The notes under the pieces: model-generated
The model's input: the letters and a program-made list of their open reading frames with translations, nothing else
Databases searched by the model: none
Told to the model about the DNA's origin: nothing
Assembly: GCA_028691385.1 (NCBI GenBank)
Contig: JAQUZL010000012.1
Coordinates: forward strand, 1-24,543
Direction: 5' to 3'
DNA length: 24,543 nt
Source of the DNA: Oscillospiraceae bacterium
GTDB taxonomy: Bacteria; Bacillota; Clostridia; Oscillospirales; Oscillospiraceae
Position numbers and translations under genes: made by a program
Shown: positions 1 to 7,540 of the stretch, piece by piece
How the letters are laid out: every line of letters starts with the position of its first letter
Numbering within the stretch: the stretch's first letter is position 1

Positions 1-618
1 CGCATCCACGATGTTGATGATGCCGGTGAGATTCTCATGAAGCAGGAAATCGCGCGTAACAATTTCCTCACTGGAATAGGGGGAAAGCGAATAGATGCCC
101 GGCAAATCCGTCACGGTAGCGTCCGCGTGGCTGCGAATCACGCCGTCCTTGCGGTCAACGGTGACGCCGGGGAAATTGCCGACATGCTGATTGGCGCCTG
201 TCAGCTGATTAAAAAGCGTGGTTTTGCCGCAATTCTGATTGCCTGCCAACGCAAACTTCAGGGGCTTCCCTTCCGGGATCACCGCGTCCGTACGGGCACG
301 GCGGGCGCGACGATGGGCGGCATTCATTTCGCCATGGCCGGGATGGGTTCGATCCATCATTCGTTCGGTGGATGCGTGATGGTGGTCATTGGGGTGCGGC
401 TGCGTGATTTCAATTTTCTCCGCATCTGCCATGCGGAGCGTCAGCTCGTAGCCGCGAACCTCCACCTCGATGGGGTCGCCCATGGGCGCGCGCTTGACCA
501 GCGTAATTTCCGTGCCGGGGGTAAGGCCCATATCCAGCAAATGTCGCCGCAGTGCGCCCGCTCCGCCAACGGTTTCAATGATTGCATCTTCCTTGATCTT
601 TAATTCTGTCAGATTCAT
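1..618 (-). CDS. feoB: FeoA-FeoB fusion ferrous iron transporter, N-terminal part (runs off left edge)
   Basis: This is the first 206 codons of a fused ferrous-iron transporter. Residues 1-72 are a FeoA-like SH3 domain with the typical LLDMGLTPG segment. Residues 73-115 form a linker rich in His (75, 79-81, 92, 95, 102), then Arg. From residue 119 the FeoB GTPase domain begins: G1 loop GNQNCGKTT (126-134), G2 region VGNFPGVTV (146-154), G3 DLPG (171-174). The membrane permease part lies beyond base 1. FeoB is the inner-membrane Fe2+ channel and FeoA its cytosolic partner; fused forms are known in Clostridia. The ATG at 618 is preceded by a GGGGG ribosome site and a strong promoter, so the gene has its own transcript, separated from ligA by a terminator. 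The call of FeoB with an N-terminal FeoA domain is firm; the permease half cannot be checked here. Confidence 0.93.
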   Translation of the reverse strand, partial: MNLTELKIKEDAIIETVGGAGALRRHLLDMGLTPGTEITLVKRAPMGDPIEVEVRGYELTLRMADAEKIEITQPHPNDHHHASTERMMDRTHPGHGEMNAAHRRARRARTDAVIPEGKPLKFALAGNQNCGKTTLFNQLTGANQHVGNFPGVTVDRKDGVIRSHADATVTDLPGIYSLSPYSSEEIVTRDFLLHENLTGIINIVDA

Positions 619-640
619 AGAATCCCCCTCTGCGGAGCTG

Positions 641-654
641 TTAGCTTCGACTAA
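641..654. promoter_or_regulatory. Candidate metalloregulator operator (short inverted repeat) at feoAB start
   Basis: TTAGCTTCGACTAA has TTAG/CTAA arms and sits just downstream of the feoAB -10 box, about where transcription should start. Iron uptake genes are usually repressed here by Fur or DtxR/IdeR proteins, and TTAG/CTAA resembles the outer arms of a DtxR-type site. The arms are only 4 bp, so this is a weak inference. Confidence 0.25.
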
Positions 655-664
655 ATGCGACCTT

Positions 665-693
665 ATCTTACCATTCCGCCATTGCGGTGTCAA
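665..693 (-). promoter_or_regulatory. Sigma-A promoter of feoAB
   Basis: On the minus strand a perfect -35 TTGACA (688-693) is followed after 17 bases by -10 TAAGAT (665-670), 46 bases upstream of the feoAB ATG. The spacer carries a small inverted repeat (CCGC/GCGG arms, 676-687) that could also be a repressor contact. Confidence 0.85.
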
Positions 694-718
694 CCGTTAT
701 ATCATTGCCGCACGACCA

Positions 719-754
719 AAAAGGCACTTTTCGCATCATCGAAAAGTGCCTTTT
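719..754 (-). terminator. Rho-independent terminator after ligA
   Basis: A 15-bp hairpin (arms 719-733 and 740-754, 6-base loop) follows the ligA stop within a few bases. It ends in a T run on the minus strand. It closes the pcrA-yunB-ligA unit before the feoAB promoter. The other strand also ends in TTTT, so it may work in both directions. Confidence 0.88.
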
Positions 755-756
755 CT

Positions 757-2742
757 TCATTGCAGCAGGTTCAAAAATTCCTGCTCGGTCAAAACGGGAA
801 TCCCAAGTGCGGACGCTTTTGTGAGCTTACTGCCGGCGTTTTCACCGGCCACAACGTAGCTTGTTTTTTTGGACACGCTGGCGCTTGCTTTTCCGCCGTA
901 TCGCTCAATACTTTCTTCTGCCTCCGCCCGGGTGAACTTGGTAAGCGCGCCAGTCAGCACAAAGGTCATCCCGGCAAACCGCGCGTCGGTTTTCTCTGCC
1001 AGACTCTTGAAGTTGACGCCGGCTTCGCGCAGCCGCCGCACAAGATGCTGGGACTGGGGATTGCGAAACCAGCTGCAGATGCTGCGCGCGGTGATTGCGC
1101 CAATATCCGGCACCAGCACCAGGGATGCTTCGTCGGCAGCCATCAGCGCGTCAAGGTCGCCAAAGTAAGCCGCAAGCACCTTGCCTGCCTTTTCGCCGAC
1201 CTGTCGGATGCCGAAGCCGTTGAGCAGCTTCGCCAAATCATTTTCCCGGCTGTTTGCAATGGCCGTCAGGAGATTTTTTGTGGAGGTTTCCCCCATTCGA
1301 TCCAGCGCGGCAACCTTTTCAAATTCCAGATAATACAGATCCGCCGGCGACTGAAGCAGCTTGCCGTCAATGAGCTGCTGAACAATCGCCTCGCCAAGGC
1401 CGTCAATATCCATGGCGTTGCGAGAGGCAAAATGCGCGATGTTGCGCAGCAGCTGCGCCGGACATTCTGCGCCGGTGCAGCGAATCGCCACGCCATCGTC
1501 ATCGCGCTGTACCGGCGCGCCGCACACCGGACAGGTATCCGGCAGAAAATACCGGTGTGTGCCCTCCGGCCGCTTTTCCGGCACGACCTCCAGAATCTCG
1601 GGGATAATTTCCCCTGCTTTGCGAATGCGCACCGTATCGCCCACGCGAATGTCTTTTTCGGAAATAAAATCCTGATTATGCAGCGTTGCGCCGGTTACGG
1701 TGGTTCCAGCCAGACGCACCGGTGCAACAACCGCCTTGGGCGTCAAAACGCCGGTGCGTCCCACCTGCACAATGATCTCCCGCACAACGGTCGGTTTGAT
1801 TTCCGGCGGATATTTATAGGCCACCGCCCAGCGCGGAAACTTTGCCGTACTGCCCAGTGCTTGCCGCCCGTGCAGACTGTCCAGCTTGATGACCGCGCCG
1901 TCGATGTCGTAGGCAAACTGCTCTCTGGTATCGTTAATCTGCGTGATGCGCCGCTCGGCGTCGGAAATCGCGGTGCACCGCTGATAGACAATGGTGCGAA
2001 AGCCCAGCGCCTGCAAATAATCCAGCGTCTGCGAATGGGCTTCAAAGGCAGCACCGTGCGCCAGCTGCAAATTAAAAATAATCACATCCAGTCTGCGCTT
2101 TGCGGCAATTTTTGGATCCAGCTGCCGCAAAGACCCGGCGGCCGCGTTGCGAGGATTGGCAAACAGCGCTTCCCCGCGCGCTTCCCGCGCGGCATTGAGC
2201 TGCGCAAACACCGTTTTTGCCATATAGACCTCGCCGCGGACAATCAGCCGGTGCGGCGCGTTTTCCAGCTGCAGCGGAATGGAGTGAATGGTCTTGAGGT
2301 TTTCCGTCACATCCTCACCAACCGCGCCATCGCCACGGGTCGCGCCGCGCACAAATACGCCGTCAATATACTCCAGCGCCACCGACAGTCCATCCACCTT
2401 CGGCTCGACTGTATAGACAGCGTCCGGCATGGATGCGCGAATACGGGCGTCAAAATCCTGCAACTCTTCAAAGGAAAATACATCCTGCAGGCTTTCAAGC
2501 GGTACCTCGTGCACCACCTGCTGAAACTTGGAAAGCGCCAGACCGCCAACGCGTTTGGTCGGCGAATTAGGCAGTGCAAGCGTGGGGTTCGCCTGCTCCA
2601 GTTCTTCCAGTCTGCGCAGCTTGGCGTCATATTCAAAATCCGGCATTTCGGGGTCGTCCAGTACATAATAGCGGTGGTTGGCCTCGTTCAGCGCCTGGGT
2701 CAGATGGGAAATTTCATCCTGCGGGTTCATCGCTTTCATCAT
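757..2742 (-). CDS. ligA: NAD-dependent DNA ligase LigA
   Basis: LigA seals nicks in replication and repair using NAD+. Counting from the first Met, the protein is 661 residues, normal for the family. Visible parts: an Ia domain with the HRYYVLDDPEMPDFEYD signature (23-39); the adenylated lysine in KVDG (K115); the nucleotidyltransferase core; a four-Cys zinc finger (C404, C407, C422, C427); helix-hairpin-helix repeats including DIDGLGEAIV; and a C-terminal BRCT domain (about 585-661) starting near FAGMTFVLTGALT. The start is uncertain: ATG codons at 2742, 2739 and 2730 share one GAGG site, which directly abuts 2742. The 2730 ATG gives the N-terminus most like other LigA proteins. Any choice overlaps the end of yunB by 17-29 bases, so the two are translationally linked. 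It is the last gene of the pcrA-yunB-ligA unit. Confidence 0.97.
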   Translation of the reverse strand: MMKAMNPQDEISHLTQALNEANHRYYVLDDPEMPDFEYDAKLRRLEELEQANPTLALPNSPTKRVGGLALSKFQQVVHEVPLESLQDVFSFEELQDFDARIRASMPDAVYTVEPKVDGLSVALEYIDGVFVRGATRGDGAVGEDVTENLKTIHSIPLQLENAPHRLIVRGEVYMAKTVFAQLNAAREARGEALFANPRNAAAGSLRQLDPKIAAKRRLDVIIFNLQLAHGAAFEAHSQTLDYLQALGFRTIVYQRCTAISDAERRITQINDTREQFAYDIDGAVIKLDSLHGRQALGSTAKFPRWAVAYKYPPEIKPTVVREIIVQVGRTGVLTPKAVVAPVRLAGTTVTGATLHNQDFISEKDIRVGDTVRIRKAGEIIPEILEVVPEKRPEGTHRYFLPDTCPVCGAPVQRDDDGVAIRCTGAECPAQLLRNIAHFASRNAMDIDGLGEAIVQQLIDGKLLQSPADLYYLEFEKVAALDRMGETSTKNLLTAIANSRENDLAKLLNGFGIRQVGEKAGKVLAAYFGDLDALMAADEASLVLVPDIGAITARSICSWFRNPQSQHLVRRLREAGVNFKSLAEKTDARFAGMTFVLTGALTKFTRAEAEESIERYGGKASASVSKKTSYVVAGENAGSKLTKASALGIPVLTEQEFLNLLQ

Positions 2743-3406
2743 CCTCGTTCATCGAATAATACTGCGCGGCAGCTTGATCGGCAACGCCGCTGAAATTCAC
2801 ATATTTGTCCGGCACTGTGCCGACAATCACAGTTTCCGCCACAACGACCTCCGATGTGACGTCCACATCGCGAGTACCGGTCGGCATCAGCACCGACACC
2901 GTGACCGTCACATCCATGAGAATCCGGTGCAGGGTCTGGTTGATTCCTGCCGCAGAGAATACGTTGCGAAACTCCGCCGCGCTCATACTGCAGGAAATGA
3001 TGCGCACCGGAATCTGCGGCCCTCTGCCGGAGAAAAATTCCGGCGCCAGCAGGCTGCCAAGGGCGATGCCGATGTCCTCCACGGAAATGTCATACAGCCG
3101 CTTGTTGAGCAGCGACAAGGTGCTGGTTTTCAGGCGGTTCACCTCTGCCATATTGGTGGACAGGGCTGTGATATTGCCGTTCAGATCCTTTTGCAGCAGT
3201 GTCATCTTGTCATAGCTGATCTCGTTTTCCGCGATCTGATCGTCAATGGCTGTGTTAATAATGCGCGAAACGACATTATTGACACGCGCGATCGACAGCT
3301 GCTCAATCAGCGGCATCATCCGAATGCGGATGTAACACGTAAAGCCAAGCGCGGCCAGCAGCACCAGCGCCATCAGGCGAAACAGCTTTCGTTTTCTGCG
3401 CCGCAT
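2714..3406 (-). CDS. yunB: Sporulation protein YunB
   Basis: YunB is a membrane-anchored protein needed for spore development in Bacillus subtilis, where it belongs to the mother-cell sigma-E/sigma-K programme; its biochemical role is not known. The 230-residue product has a basic N-terminus (RRRKRK) followed by one transmembrane helix at about 10-30. It then has the family's characteristic region (ARVNNVVSRIINTAI, 40-54) and a C-terminal domain beginning near the PVRIIS stretch. The tail is acidic (DEDDESDEP-like). The start at 3406 has a GGGGGTGG ribosome site. It lies 48 bases after pcrA and overlaps ligA, so it is embedded between two DNA-repair genes. A CATACCAT sequence on the minus strand at 3425-3432 resembles a sigma-E -10 box, but I see no matching -35. 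Confidence 0.88.
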   Translation of the reverse strand: MRRRKRKLFRLMALVLLAALGFTCYIRIRMMPLIEQLSIARVNNVVSRIINTAIDDQIAENEISYDKMTLLQKDLNGNITALSTNMAEVNRLKTSTLSLLNKRLYDISVEDIGIALGSLLAPEFFSGRGPQIPVRIISCSMSAAEFRNVFSAAGINQTLHRILMDVTVTVSVLMPTGTRDVDVTSEVVVAETVIVGTVPDKYVNFSGVADQAAAQYYSMNEDDESDEPAG

Positions 3407-3454
3407 TTGACCACCCCCACAGCAATGGTATGCTTGCGGGATGTAAAAAACGCA

Positions 3455-5896
3455 TTATAGTTTGTGCATATGTTGCGAGGCGGTATTTGCCATCAGCTTT
3501 TTGGTGCCGATTTCGTCAAACGCAATTTCCAGCAGCGCGTCATTGCCCATGGGCAGCGCGGAAAGCACCATGCCCTTTCCAAAAGCGGCGTGGCTGACCA
3601 TATCGCCCTTCCGGAAGGCAAACGCCGCGCCGGTTGCTTTTCCGGCGGAAATGGACGCGCGCGCAGCGGCGGGTCGGGGCTGTGCGGATGCGCTCTGCCG
3701 AAAGCCGCGCGACGCGGGATACGCGGGAAGCTGCGAAAGTTCGTCAATGTTCTGATCCATGGGCTGCGCGGAAGATTCGTCCTCCGCGTAGGTCGGGCGC
3801 TCTTTCCGCTTTTGATCCAAACATTCCTCCGGCAATTCCGTCAGGAAGCGGGACGGCCTGTTCCAATTGGTTCGGCCATAGAGCATCCGTTGGTGGGCAT
3901 ATGAAATGGAAAGCGTCTGCTTTGCCCGGGTAATCGCCACATAGCAAAGCCGCCGCTCCTCCTCCAGTTCATCCGGCGATTCCGCGCGGCCACTGGGAAA
4001 CAGGCCCTCTTCCCAGCCGACCAGACAGACATTTGGAAATTCCAGACCCTTTGCGCTGTGCATGGTCATCATGACCACCGCGTCAGCGCCCTCGTCGTAC
4101 TGCTCAATATCGGTATAGAGCGCAATTTCCTCCAAAAATCCGCCAAGCGTCGGCGCGTCCGCATTCTCAAGATAACCGAGAATGCTGGATTTCAGTTCCT
4201 GCACGTTTTCGGCTCGCGTGCGCGATTCAATGTCGTTTTTCTGTTCCAGCATCGCCAGATACCCGGTACAGCGGAGCACTTCGTCGTAAAAATCCGGCAG
4301 CGAAAGCTGTTCCAGCAGCGACGTGCAATGCGCAATCATATCAGCAAACGGCTGCAGCTTCCCGATTGCCTTTTCCATGCAGGGATAGTTTTGCGGGTTG
4401 GAAACGACCTGATAAATGGATTCCCCGGCAGCAGTCGCCTGCCGCGCGGCCATTTCCAGCGTTTTTGCGCCAATGCCGCGCGCGGGATTGTTGATGATTC
4501 GCTGCAGGCGCAAATCGTCATTGTGATTATGAATAACGCAAAGATAGGCCAGCATATCCTTGACCTCTGCACGGTCAAAGAACCGCGTGCCGCCGATGAT
4601 CCGATATGGGATACCGTTGCGCTTAAACGCATACTCCATCGCGTTGGACTGGGCGTTGGTGCGGTACAAAACCGCAAAATCCTGAAAGTCGTTCCCGTGG
4701 GAAAGACTAAAAATCCGGGAAGCGACAAAATTTGCTTCATCCGACTCGTTGTAGGCCTCATATACGGTGATTTTTTCGCCGGAATCGTTGTCCGTCCAGA
4801 GCTTTTTCCCTTTTCTGCCCTGATTGTGGGAGATCACCGTGTTGGCAGCCTGCAGGATGTACTTTGTCGAACGATAGTTCTGTTCCAGACGAATGGTGCG
4901 CGCGTTTTGATACTGCTTTTCAAAGTTCAGAATATTTTCAATGGTCGCACCGCGGAAGCGATAGATGCTCTGGTCGTCATCGCCGACCACACAGATATTT
5001 TTATAATTGCCCGCAAGCAACGAGGCCAGCAAATACTGCAGGTGGTTGGTGTCCTGATACTCGTCAATGAGCACATAGCGGAACTTCCGCTGATAGTATT
5101 CCAAAATATCCTGATTTTCTTGCAGCAGGCGCACAGTCAGAAGAATAATATCGTCAAAGTCCACCGCATCGGCGTCTTTCAGCCGCTTTTGATAGCTTGC
5201 GTAGATTTTTGCAATCTGGCTGTAGCGATAGTCGCCGGCATTGGCCGGATCTTTGGCAAAGGCGGCAGGCGTCTGCATCGCATCCTTGGCGCGGCTGATG
5301 ATGGAAAGCACCAGACGCGGCGGATAGACCTTGTCGTCCAGATTCATCTCCTTGAGGATGTCCTTGATCACCCGCGCGGAGTCGTCCGAATCATAAATCG
5401 TAAAATGATTGTCATAGCCCATGCGCGCCGCGTCGCGGCGCAGGATGCGGCAGCAGGCCGCATGGAACGTCATGGCCCAGACGCCCTCACCGTCCTCGCC
5501 AAGCATGCTGACAAGGCGCGCCTTTAGCTCATTTGCGGCTTTGTTGGTAAAGGTGATGGCAATGATGCTCCAAGGCGCAGCAGGATGCAGCGCGCAAAGC
5601 GCTTGCGCGCGCGCGCGCATTTCCTCGGTTGGGTGCAGGGCATATTCTGACAGGAACGCCGCATCCTCCGGCGTGATATATTGCGGCACTTCCTCCGCGT
5701 CAGCGCCCGCACCATAGCGGATGAGGTTGGCAATGCGGTTAATCAGCACCGTCGTCTTGCCGCTTCCCGCACCCGCGAGTAAAAGCAGCGGTCCCTGCGT
5801 GGTCAGCACGGCTGTTTGCTGCATCTTGTTCAATTTTTCAAAATCGGCGGCAATGACGCTGCGCCTCGCCTGCCGAAACTGCTCTTCAAAATTCAT
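3455..5896 (-). CDS. pcrA: ATP-dependent DNA helicase PcrA (UvrD/Rep family)
   Basis: PcrA is a superfamily 1A 3'-5' helicase acting in DNA repair, plasmid replication and removal of stalled transcription complexes. Visible motifs: Walker A GAGSGKTT (42-49), motif Ia TFTNKAANELKAR (115-127), Walker B IDEYQDTN, motif III GDDDQSIYRFRGA, motif IV QNYRST, motif V TMHSAKGLEFP and motif VI VAITRAKQ. The C-terminus (about 765-813, FRKGDMVSHAAFGKGMV) is the Tudor-like domain that in PcrA contacts RNA polymerase. At 813 residues it is longer than Bacillus PcrA (about 740). The excess includes an insertion of about 40 residues (about 61-106) between motifs I and Ia. The start at 5896 has a GGAG site and its own promoter. 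It heads the pcrA-yunB-ligA unit. Confidence 0.96.
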   Translation of the reverse strand: MNFEEQFRQARRSVIAADFEKLNKMQQTAVLTTQGPLLLLAGAGSGKTTVLINRIANLIRYGAGADAEEVPQYITPEDAAFLSEYALHPTEEMRARAQALCALHPAAPWSIIAITFTNKAANELKARLVSMLGEDGEGVWAMTFHAACCRILRRDAARMGYDNHFTIYDSDDSARVIKDILKEMNLDDKVYPPRLVLSIISRAKDAMQTPAAFAKDPANAGDYRYSQIAKIYASYQKRLKDADAVDFDDIILLTVRLLQENQDILEYYQRKFRYVLIDEYQDTNHLQYLLASLLAGNYKNICVVGDDDQSIYRFRGATIENILNFEKQYQNARTIRLEQNYRSTKYILQAANTVISHNQGRKGKKLWTDNDSGEKITVYEAYNESDEANFVASRIFSLSHGNDFQDFAVLYRTNAQSNAMEYAFKRNGIPYRIIGGTRFFDRAEVKDMLAYLCVIHNHNDDLRLQRIINNPARGIGAKTLEMAARQATAAGESIYQVVSNPQNYPCMEKAIGKLQPFADMIAHCTSLLEQLSLPDFYDEVLRCTGYLAMLEQKNDIESRTRAENVQELKSSILGYLENADAPTLGGFLEEIALYTDIEQYDEGADAVVMMTMHSAKGLEFPNVCLVGWEEGLFPSGRAESPDELEEERRLCYVAITRAKQTLSISYAHQRMLYGRTNWNRPSRFLTELPEECLDQKRKERPTYAEDESSAQPMDQNIDELSQLPAYPASRGFRQSASAQPRPAAARASISAGKATGAAFAFRKGDMVSHAAFGKGMVLSALPMGNDALLEIAFDEIGTKKLMANTASQHMHKL

Positions 5897-5924
5897 AGTT
5901 TATCTCCATCAAAATGATGGTTCT

Positions 5925-5953
5925 ATTCTATCCGATTTGCAAGAAGAAAGCAA
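5925..5953 (-). promoter_or_regulatory. Sigma-A promoter of pcrA-yunB-ligA
   Basis: On the minus strand, -35 TTGCTT (5948-5953), a 17-base spacer and -10 TAGAAT (5925-5930) lie 29 bases upstream of the pcrA start and immediately after the sigF terminator. The -35 is imperfect, but spacing and position are right. Confidence 0.7.
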
Positions 5954-5954
5954 C

Positions 5955-5986
5955 AAAAAAGCCTTGCCGTCAATCATCGGCAAGGC
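5955..5986 (-). terminator. Terminator of the spoIIA operon, overlapping the sigF stop codon
   Basis: A 9-bp GC-rich stem (5961-5969 with 5978-5986, 8-base loop) is followed on the minus strand by TTTTTT. The loop contains the sigF TGA stop and one arm encodes the last residues of SigF, so coding and termination signals overlap. Confidence 0.87.
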
Positions 5987-6686
5987 CCTGCTCCCGCAGA
6001 TGCTGGAGTGCGCGCTTTTCAATTCTGGACACCTGCACCTGTGACACGCCCATCAGCTTTGCCGCCCGATCCTGCGTCAGACCGTGATAAAATCGGAGGT
6101 CAATCACAAACCGCTCCTTATCCGGCAGCGCGGCAATCGCCTGCTCCAGCGACAGCTTTTCCAGCAGCGCTTCCTCCGGATTCCCCTGCGTCAGAACGTC
6201 CTCCAGCGTAAATCCATCCTCGCCGTTTTCCTGCTGAATGGATTCCGTGCAGGCAGTGGCCGTTTCCGCCGCTGCAATTTGCTCTGGGGTGAGCGCCGTC
6301 TGCGCGGCAATCTCCGACACCGTCGGCTCTCGCCCGAGCTGCGCGGTCAGCGCTTCGCGCGCCATTTTAATCTGCGCAGCGCGCTCTTTTAGGGTTCGGC
6401 TCACCTTGACCGAGCCATCGTCGCGGAGAAAACGACGAATCTCCCCTGCAATTTTCGGCACCGCATAGGTGGAAAATTGCGTGCCAAATGCCGGATCATA
6501 GCCCAACACCGCCTTGAGAAATCCAAGACAGCCCAACTGATACAGGTCGTCCGGCTCAATACTTCGACCGGAAAACCGTTTCACAATTGACCAAATTAGC
6601 CCCGAATTTTCCTGAATCAGCTGCTCACTGGCGTCCCGATCTCCGTTTTGTGCGCGCGAAATCAAGGTTTCCATTTCTGCCGTCAC
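5970..6686 (-). CDS. sigF: Forespore RNA polymerase sigma factor SigF (SpoIIAC)
   Basis: Sigma-F is the first compartment-specific sigma factor of sporulation and is active in the forespore. The 238-residue protein has region 2 with DDLYQLGCLGFLKAV (46-60) and the promoter-reading FSTYAVPKIAGEIRRFLRDD segment (71-90). SVKVSR follows, then region 3. Region 4 carries a helix-turn-helix (LTQDRAAKLMGVSQVQVSRIEK). I chose the GTG at 6686 because it overlaps the spoIIAB TGA as GTGA and has an AAAGGG site upstream. An ATG at 6674 would give 234 residues but has a poor ribosome site. The frame stays open further upstream to 6968, inside spoIIAB, but that part has no family similarity. The stop lies within the terminator hairpin. 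Confidence 0.95.
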   Translation of the reverse strand: MTAEMETLISRAQNGDRDASEQLIQENSGLIWSIVKRFSGRSIEPDDLYQLGCLGFLKAVLGYDPAFGTQFSTYAVPKIAGEIRRFLRDDGSVKVSRTLKERAAQIKMAREALTAQLGREPTVSEIAAQTALTPEQIAAAETATACTESIQQENGEDGFTLEDVLTQGNPEEALLEKLSLEQAIAALPDKERFVIDLRFYHGLTQDRAAKLMGVSQVQVSRIEKRALQHLREQGLADD

Positions 6687-7123
6687 GGGCGAACGCCCTT
6701 TCTTGAAAGCTTCCGCTTCATTTGAATGGTTGTGCCAAGACCCGGTTTGGAGATGATTTTGAGGTCGCTCATAAAGCTTTCCATAATGGTAAAGCCCATG
6801 CCGGAGCGCTCGGAGCCGCCGGTTGTATACATCGGCTGTCTTGCCTTTTCCACATCCGGAATGCCGCACCCGTGGTCGCGCACCGTGATTTGCAGGACGT
6901 TGTCCTTCAAAATTTTCGCCTTCATGGTAACGATACCGATGCAGTCCGGATAGGCATGCACAATGCAATTTGTGACGGCCTCCGATACCGCAGTTTTAAT
7001 GTCGCCCAGTTCATCGAGTGTCGGGTCGAGCTGCGCTGCGAAGCAGGCAATCGCCTGCCGGGCAAAGGATTCGTTCGCGGAATGGCTCGGAAACTCCAAG
7101 CGCATAAAATTTTCGGTTTTCAT
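6683..7123 (-). CDS. spoIIAB: Anti-sigma F factor / serine kinase SpoIIAB
   Basis: SpoIIAB holds SigF inactive and phosphorylates SpoIIAA. The 146-residue protein is a GHKL-fold kinase. The N box is EAVTNCIVHAY (49-58, Asn52), the G1 box DHGCGIPD (83-90), and the ATP-lid/G2 region GGSERSGMGFTIM (102-114). The start at 7123 follows a strong AAGGAGG that overlaps the spoIIAA stop codon 15 bases upstream. The stop overlaps the sigF GTG start, so the anti-sigma factor and its sigma factor are translationally coupled, as expected for partners that must match in amount. Confidence 0.96.
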   Translation of the reverse strand: MKTENFMRLEFPSHSANESFARQAIACFAAQLDPTLDELGDIKTAVSEAVTNCIVHAYPDCIGIVTMKAKILKDNVLQITVRDHGCGIPDVEKARQPMYTTGGSERSGMGFTIMESFMSDLKIISKPGLGTTIQMKRKLSRKGVRP

Positions 7124-7138
7124 ATGTAGGTACCCTCC

Positions 7139-7441
7139 TTAACTGATTTTTGCAATCTGTTCGATTCCGGCGGAGCAGAGAATTTTCATCGGTTGCGGCT
7201 GCACATTCAGCAAAATAACCGAGCCGCCAAGCTCGTTCATGCGCCGGCGGGCGTTCAGTACCACGGCAATTCCGCTGGAATCCATAAAGCTTACGCGTTC
7301 AAAATCCAAAATACAGCTTGCCGGCAGAAACTGATCAATCTTGCCGCCAATCTGCTGCATGATTCGCTGCGCGCTATGGTGATCAATCTCGCCATCGAGC
7401 GCGATGGTGAGCTGCTTGTCCTGCAAAAAACTTGTCAGCAT
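7139..7441 (-). CDS. spoIIAA: Anti-anti-sigma factor SpoIIAA
   Basis: SpoIIAA is a STAS-domain protein. When unphosphorylated it displaces SigF from SpoIIAB; SpoIIAB inactivates it by phosphorylation and SpoIIE reactivates it. The 100-residue protein has GEIDHHSAQ (17-25) and the phosphorylation loop FMDSSGIAV (52-60). By alignment with Bacillus SpoIIAA the target is the first serine after Asp54, Ser55. It is slightly shorter than the Bacillus protein (117) because it lacks a C-terminal tail. The start at 7441 has an AGGGGGAA site. It is the first gene of the operon, immediately downstream of the folC terminator hairpin. Confidence 0.95.
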   Translation of the reverse strand: MLTSFLQDKQLTIALDGEIDHHSAQRIMQQIGGKIDQFLPASCILDFERVSFMDSSGIAVVLNARRRMNELGGSVILLNVQPQPMKILCSAGIEQIAKIS

Positions 7442-7461
7442 TGCACTTCCCCCTAAAACGC

Positions 7462-7496
7462 AAAAATGGACATATCCCTCAAAGGGACATGTCCAT
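7462..7496 (-). terminator. Hairpin with T run between folC and spoIIAA
   Basis: A 14-bp stem with one mismatch (7466-7479 with 7483-7496, 3-base loop) is followed by TTTTT on the minus strand. This fits a terminator for the valS-folC transcript. Its T run ends only about 20 bases before the spoIIAA start, leaving almost no room for a spoIIA promoter downstream of it. Confidence 0.85.
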
Positions 7497-7540
7497 TATA
7501 AGCAGTCATCTGCGGCAATTGCCGTCGAAGCGCGCCGCGA

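Noticed and set aside
655..2793. Very long open frame (712 codons) on the plus strand
   Set aside because: It is antisense to ligA. GC-rich codon use leaves the opposite frame free of stops; the product is Arg/His-rich with no family features. The same applies to the 988-codon plus frame over valS (8725-11691) and others over pcrA, metK and ahcY.
5605..5616. Run of alternating C and G, possible Z-DNA or simple repeat
   Set aside because: Only about 12 bases, inside the pcrA reading frame, explained by Arg/Ala codons in a GC-rich genome.
6687..6968. N-terminal extension of SigF by about 94 codons
   Set aside because: It lies inside spoIIAB in another frame, is compositionally odd, and SigF proteins do not have it. 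The GTG at 6686 gives normal length.
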